Positions 5,567 to 6,842 of a DNA stretch of 6,842 nt are shown piece by piece (positions within the stretch are counted from its first letter, which is position 1; every line of letters begins with the position of its first letter). Made by a program: the position numbers and the translations under genes. Origin of the DNA: CAZYTX01 sp964650485 (GTDB lineage: Bacteria; RBG-13-61-14; DATKZS01). The DNA lies in contig CAZYTX010000080.1 of the NCBI GenBank assembly GCA_964650485.1, forward strand, positions 1-6,842, read 5' to 3'. The notes below the pieces were generated by a model that was given only the letters and a program-made list of their open reading frames with translations, was not told the origin of the DNA and did not search any database.

Positions 5567-6673
5567 TCATGCGGACATTGATTCCTTTGCCAGGGTGCGT
5601 TCTTTCACCCTTTCCTCGACCACCTCGTACCCTATGCCCGGGCCGGGTGGCAGCTCGATGAAGCCGTCTTCCATGGTCACCGGAGGCTCTACCAGGTCCT
5701 CGTCCCAGTAGCGGTCGCTCGCGGATATGTCTCCGGGCAGGGAGAACTCGGAGAGGCTGTTCAGGGCCAGGTTGTGGGCCCTCCCGATCCCGGTCTCGAG
5801 CATGCCGCCGCACCACACCGCTATTCCCTCCTGTATGGCGCACCTTGCAAGCTCCCTGGCCTTGACAAGGCCGCCCACCCTGCCGAACTTCACGTTCACC
5901 GCCCGGCACGACCGCAGCACCACCGCGGCCTCGAGGTCGGGCATGCCCCTGATGGACTCGTCCAGGCAAACGTGGGTCTTGATGCGCGTTTGCAGGTCCG
6001 CGTGATGCGCCAGGTCGTCGGGCTCAAGGGGCTGCTCGATCATCATGAGCCTGAACCCGTCGAGCGCCATCAGCCGGTCCATGTGCTCGAGGGTGTAGGC
6101 CGAGTTCGCGTCCACCATCATGGGGAAGTATTGGAAGTTGTCTCTCACCGCGCCCACCACTGAGAGGTCCCTGCCGGGCTTTATTTTCAGCTTGATCCTC
6201 TGGTAGCCCTGGTCCAGGGCCAAGCGTATCCTCTCGAACAGCACCCCCTGGTCGTCCTCGATGCCGAGACTTATGCCCGCGGGCACAAGGGTGCGCTCCC
6301 CGCCCAGCCACTGGTGCTCGGGCACCCCCGCGGCCTTGCAGAAGAGGTCAACAAAAGCGGTCTCTATGCCCGTGCTCGAAAAGGGATACCCCCTGATCTT
6401 CGCGAGCTCGCTGGAGAGGGCCAGCGGGTCCTCGAACTCGCGGCCAACCACCGCGGGGAACAGGTACTTGGAGAGCACCAGGAGGGCCACGCTCGGGGTC
6501 TCGTGGCAGTAGTCAGGGTAGTCCGACACCGCGGCCTCGCCCCAGCCGCAAAGACCTTCAGAGTAAAGCTTCACAAGCACCGACTCCCGCTCGGTCTGCC
6601 GGCCGTAGCTGGTCTCGAAGGGGAACTTTAACGGCATCCTAACGCACAGGGCCTCGGCTCGCTCTACCTTCAC
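5567..6673 (-). CDS. menC: N-succinylamino acid racemase / o-succinylbenzoate synthase (MenC-type enolase superfamily)
   Basis: This 368-residue enzyme is of normal length for the NSAR/OSBS branch of the enolase superfamily. All catalytic residues are visible: the K-x-K base pair K161/K163 (IKLKIKPG), metal ligands D188 (MVDAN), E213 (MIEQPL) and D238 (CLDES), and the opposing base K262 (NVKFGRVGG). WCGGMLETGIGRAHN (287-301) and LPGDISASDRYW (312-323) are signatures of this branch, not of muconate or mandelate enzymes. The N-terminal capping loop (FPFETSYG, 17-24) is also typical. Family members make o-succinylbenzoate for menaquinone, racemise N-succinyl amino acids, or do both. Arg265, three residues after K262, is the position reported to favour racemase activity. 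No other men genes are in the window, so the physiological role is open. The GTG start at 6673 overlaps the upstream stop (GTGA) and follows AAGGAG (6687-6682 region) at about 8 nt. The symbol is by family. Confidence 0.86.
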   Translation of the reverse strand: MKVERAEALCVRMPLKFPFETSYGRQTERESVLVKLYSEGLCGWGEAAVSDYPDYCHETPSVALLVLSKYLFPAVVGREFEDPLALSSELAKIRGYPFSSTGIETAFVDLFCKAAGVPEHQWLGGERTLVPAGISLGIEDDQGVLFERIRLALDQGYQRIKLKIKPGRDLSVVGAVRDNFQYFPMMVDANSAYTLEHMDRLMALDGFRLMMIEQPLEPDDLAHHADLQTRIKTHVCLDESIRGMPDLEAAVVLRSCRAVNVKFGRVGGLVKARELARCAIQEGIAVWCGGMLETGIGRAHNLALNSLSEFSLPGDISASDRYWDEDLVEPPVTMEDGFIELPPGPGIGYEVVEERVKERTLAKESMSA

Positions 6674-6842
6674 CAGGAAAACTCCTTTTTAAAAACGTAA
6701 CAGGCCTCTTCCTCGCTGCACCCGGGCATCATCTCGACTATTGTATAGCCCTTGCGGAAGAGCCTCGTAACCAGGTCCGCGAACCCGGCGAGCTTGTGCC
6801 TTGCAAGCTCAGGGTCGTTTTTGAATAGCTCGTGCAGTCCCT
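6670..6842 (-). CDS. C-terminal end of an unrecognised protein, truncated by window edge
   Basis: Only the last 56 residues are present (GLHELFKNDPELARHKLAGF..., then LVTRLFRKGYTIVEMMPGC..., ending EFSW), with TGA at 6672-6670. Codon use and amino-acid make-up are those of a real gene; it appears to be a soluble helical end with two cysteines (residues 41 and 47 of the visible part). I do not recognise the family. Its stop overlaps the GTG start of the racemase gene by 4 nt (GTGA), so the two are co-translated and probably functionally related. The rest of the gene lies beyond the right edge. Confidence 0.7.
   Translation of the reverse strand, partial: GLHELFKNDPELARHKLAGFADLVTRLFRKGYTIVEMMPGCSEEEACYVFKKEFSW

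Noticed and set aside
5529..5570. 13-codon frame beginning at an ATG overlapping the racemase stop
   Set aside because: Too short and without features. The racemase C-terminus already matches family length, so there is no reason to invoke a frameshifted extension.
1..6842. CRISPR array, tRNA, rRNA, insertion sequence or prophage attachment site
   Set aside because: No regularly spaced repeats, cloverleaf-like segments, transposase motifs or terminal inverted repeats were seen on either strand.

Overview
The window is mostly GC-rich and densely packed. Genes often overlap or abut, several start with GTG or TTG, and good Shine-Dalgarno sites are common. The gene set (a MinD/ParA-like ATPase next to a J-domain + RodZ-type HTH protein, a membrane-anchored penicillin-acylase-family hydrolase, an NSAR/OSBS-type enolase-superfamily enzyme, and a small-protein/nucleotidyltransferase pair) suggests a Desulfobacterota (deltaproteobacterial) or similar environmental Gram-negative bacterium. 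That assignment is an inference from gene content; there is no marker gene.

Layout. Positions 1-400 are visibly more AT-rich than the rest. They hold a small minus-strand gene that appears frameshifted and runs off the left edge (with its own sigma70-like promoter), then a promoter for a plus-strand two-gene unit. That unit (404-989) encodes a 69-aa protein and, overlapping it by 68 nt, a 147-aa minimal nucleotidyltransferase. It looks like a toxin-antitoxin-type module. Everything from 1028 to the right end is on the minus strand. One operon, read right to left from an extended -10 promoter at about 5433-5461, encodes a membrane-anchored Ntn-hydrolase of the penicillin acylase family (5424-2899), a MinD/ParA-like ATPase (2895-1993) and a J-domain/HTH_25 protein (1996-1028). 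The gaps are 3 nt and -4 nt. Further right, a gene truncated by the window edge (6842-6670) is coupled through a GTGA overlap to an N-succinylamino acid racemase / o-succinylbenzoate synthase family enzyme (6673-5567).

How the genes may work together. The acylase, ATPase and J/HTH protein are almost certainly co-translated. The ATPase lacks the usual P-loop lysine (Asn instead) and the J-domain lacks HPD, so both look like binding or scaffold proteins rather than a classical ATPase and Hsp70 co-chaperone. The racemase and the acylase could in principle both act on N-acyl amino acids, but they sit in separate transcription units and this link is weak. The most unusual part of the window is the acylase / P-loop-altered ParA / HPD-less J-HTH operon.
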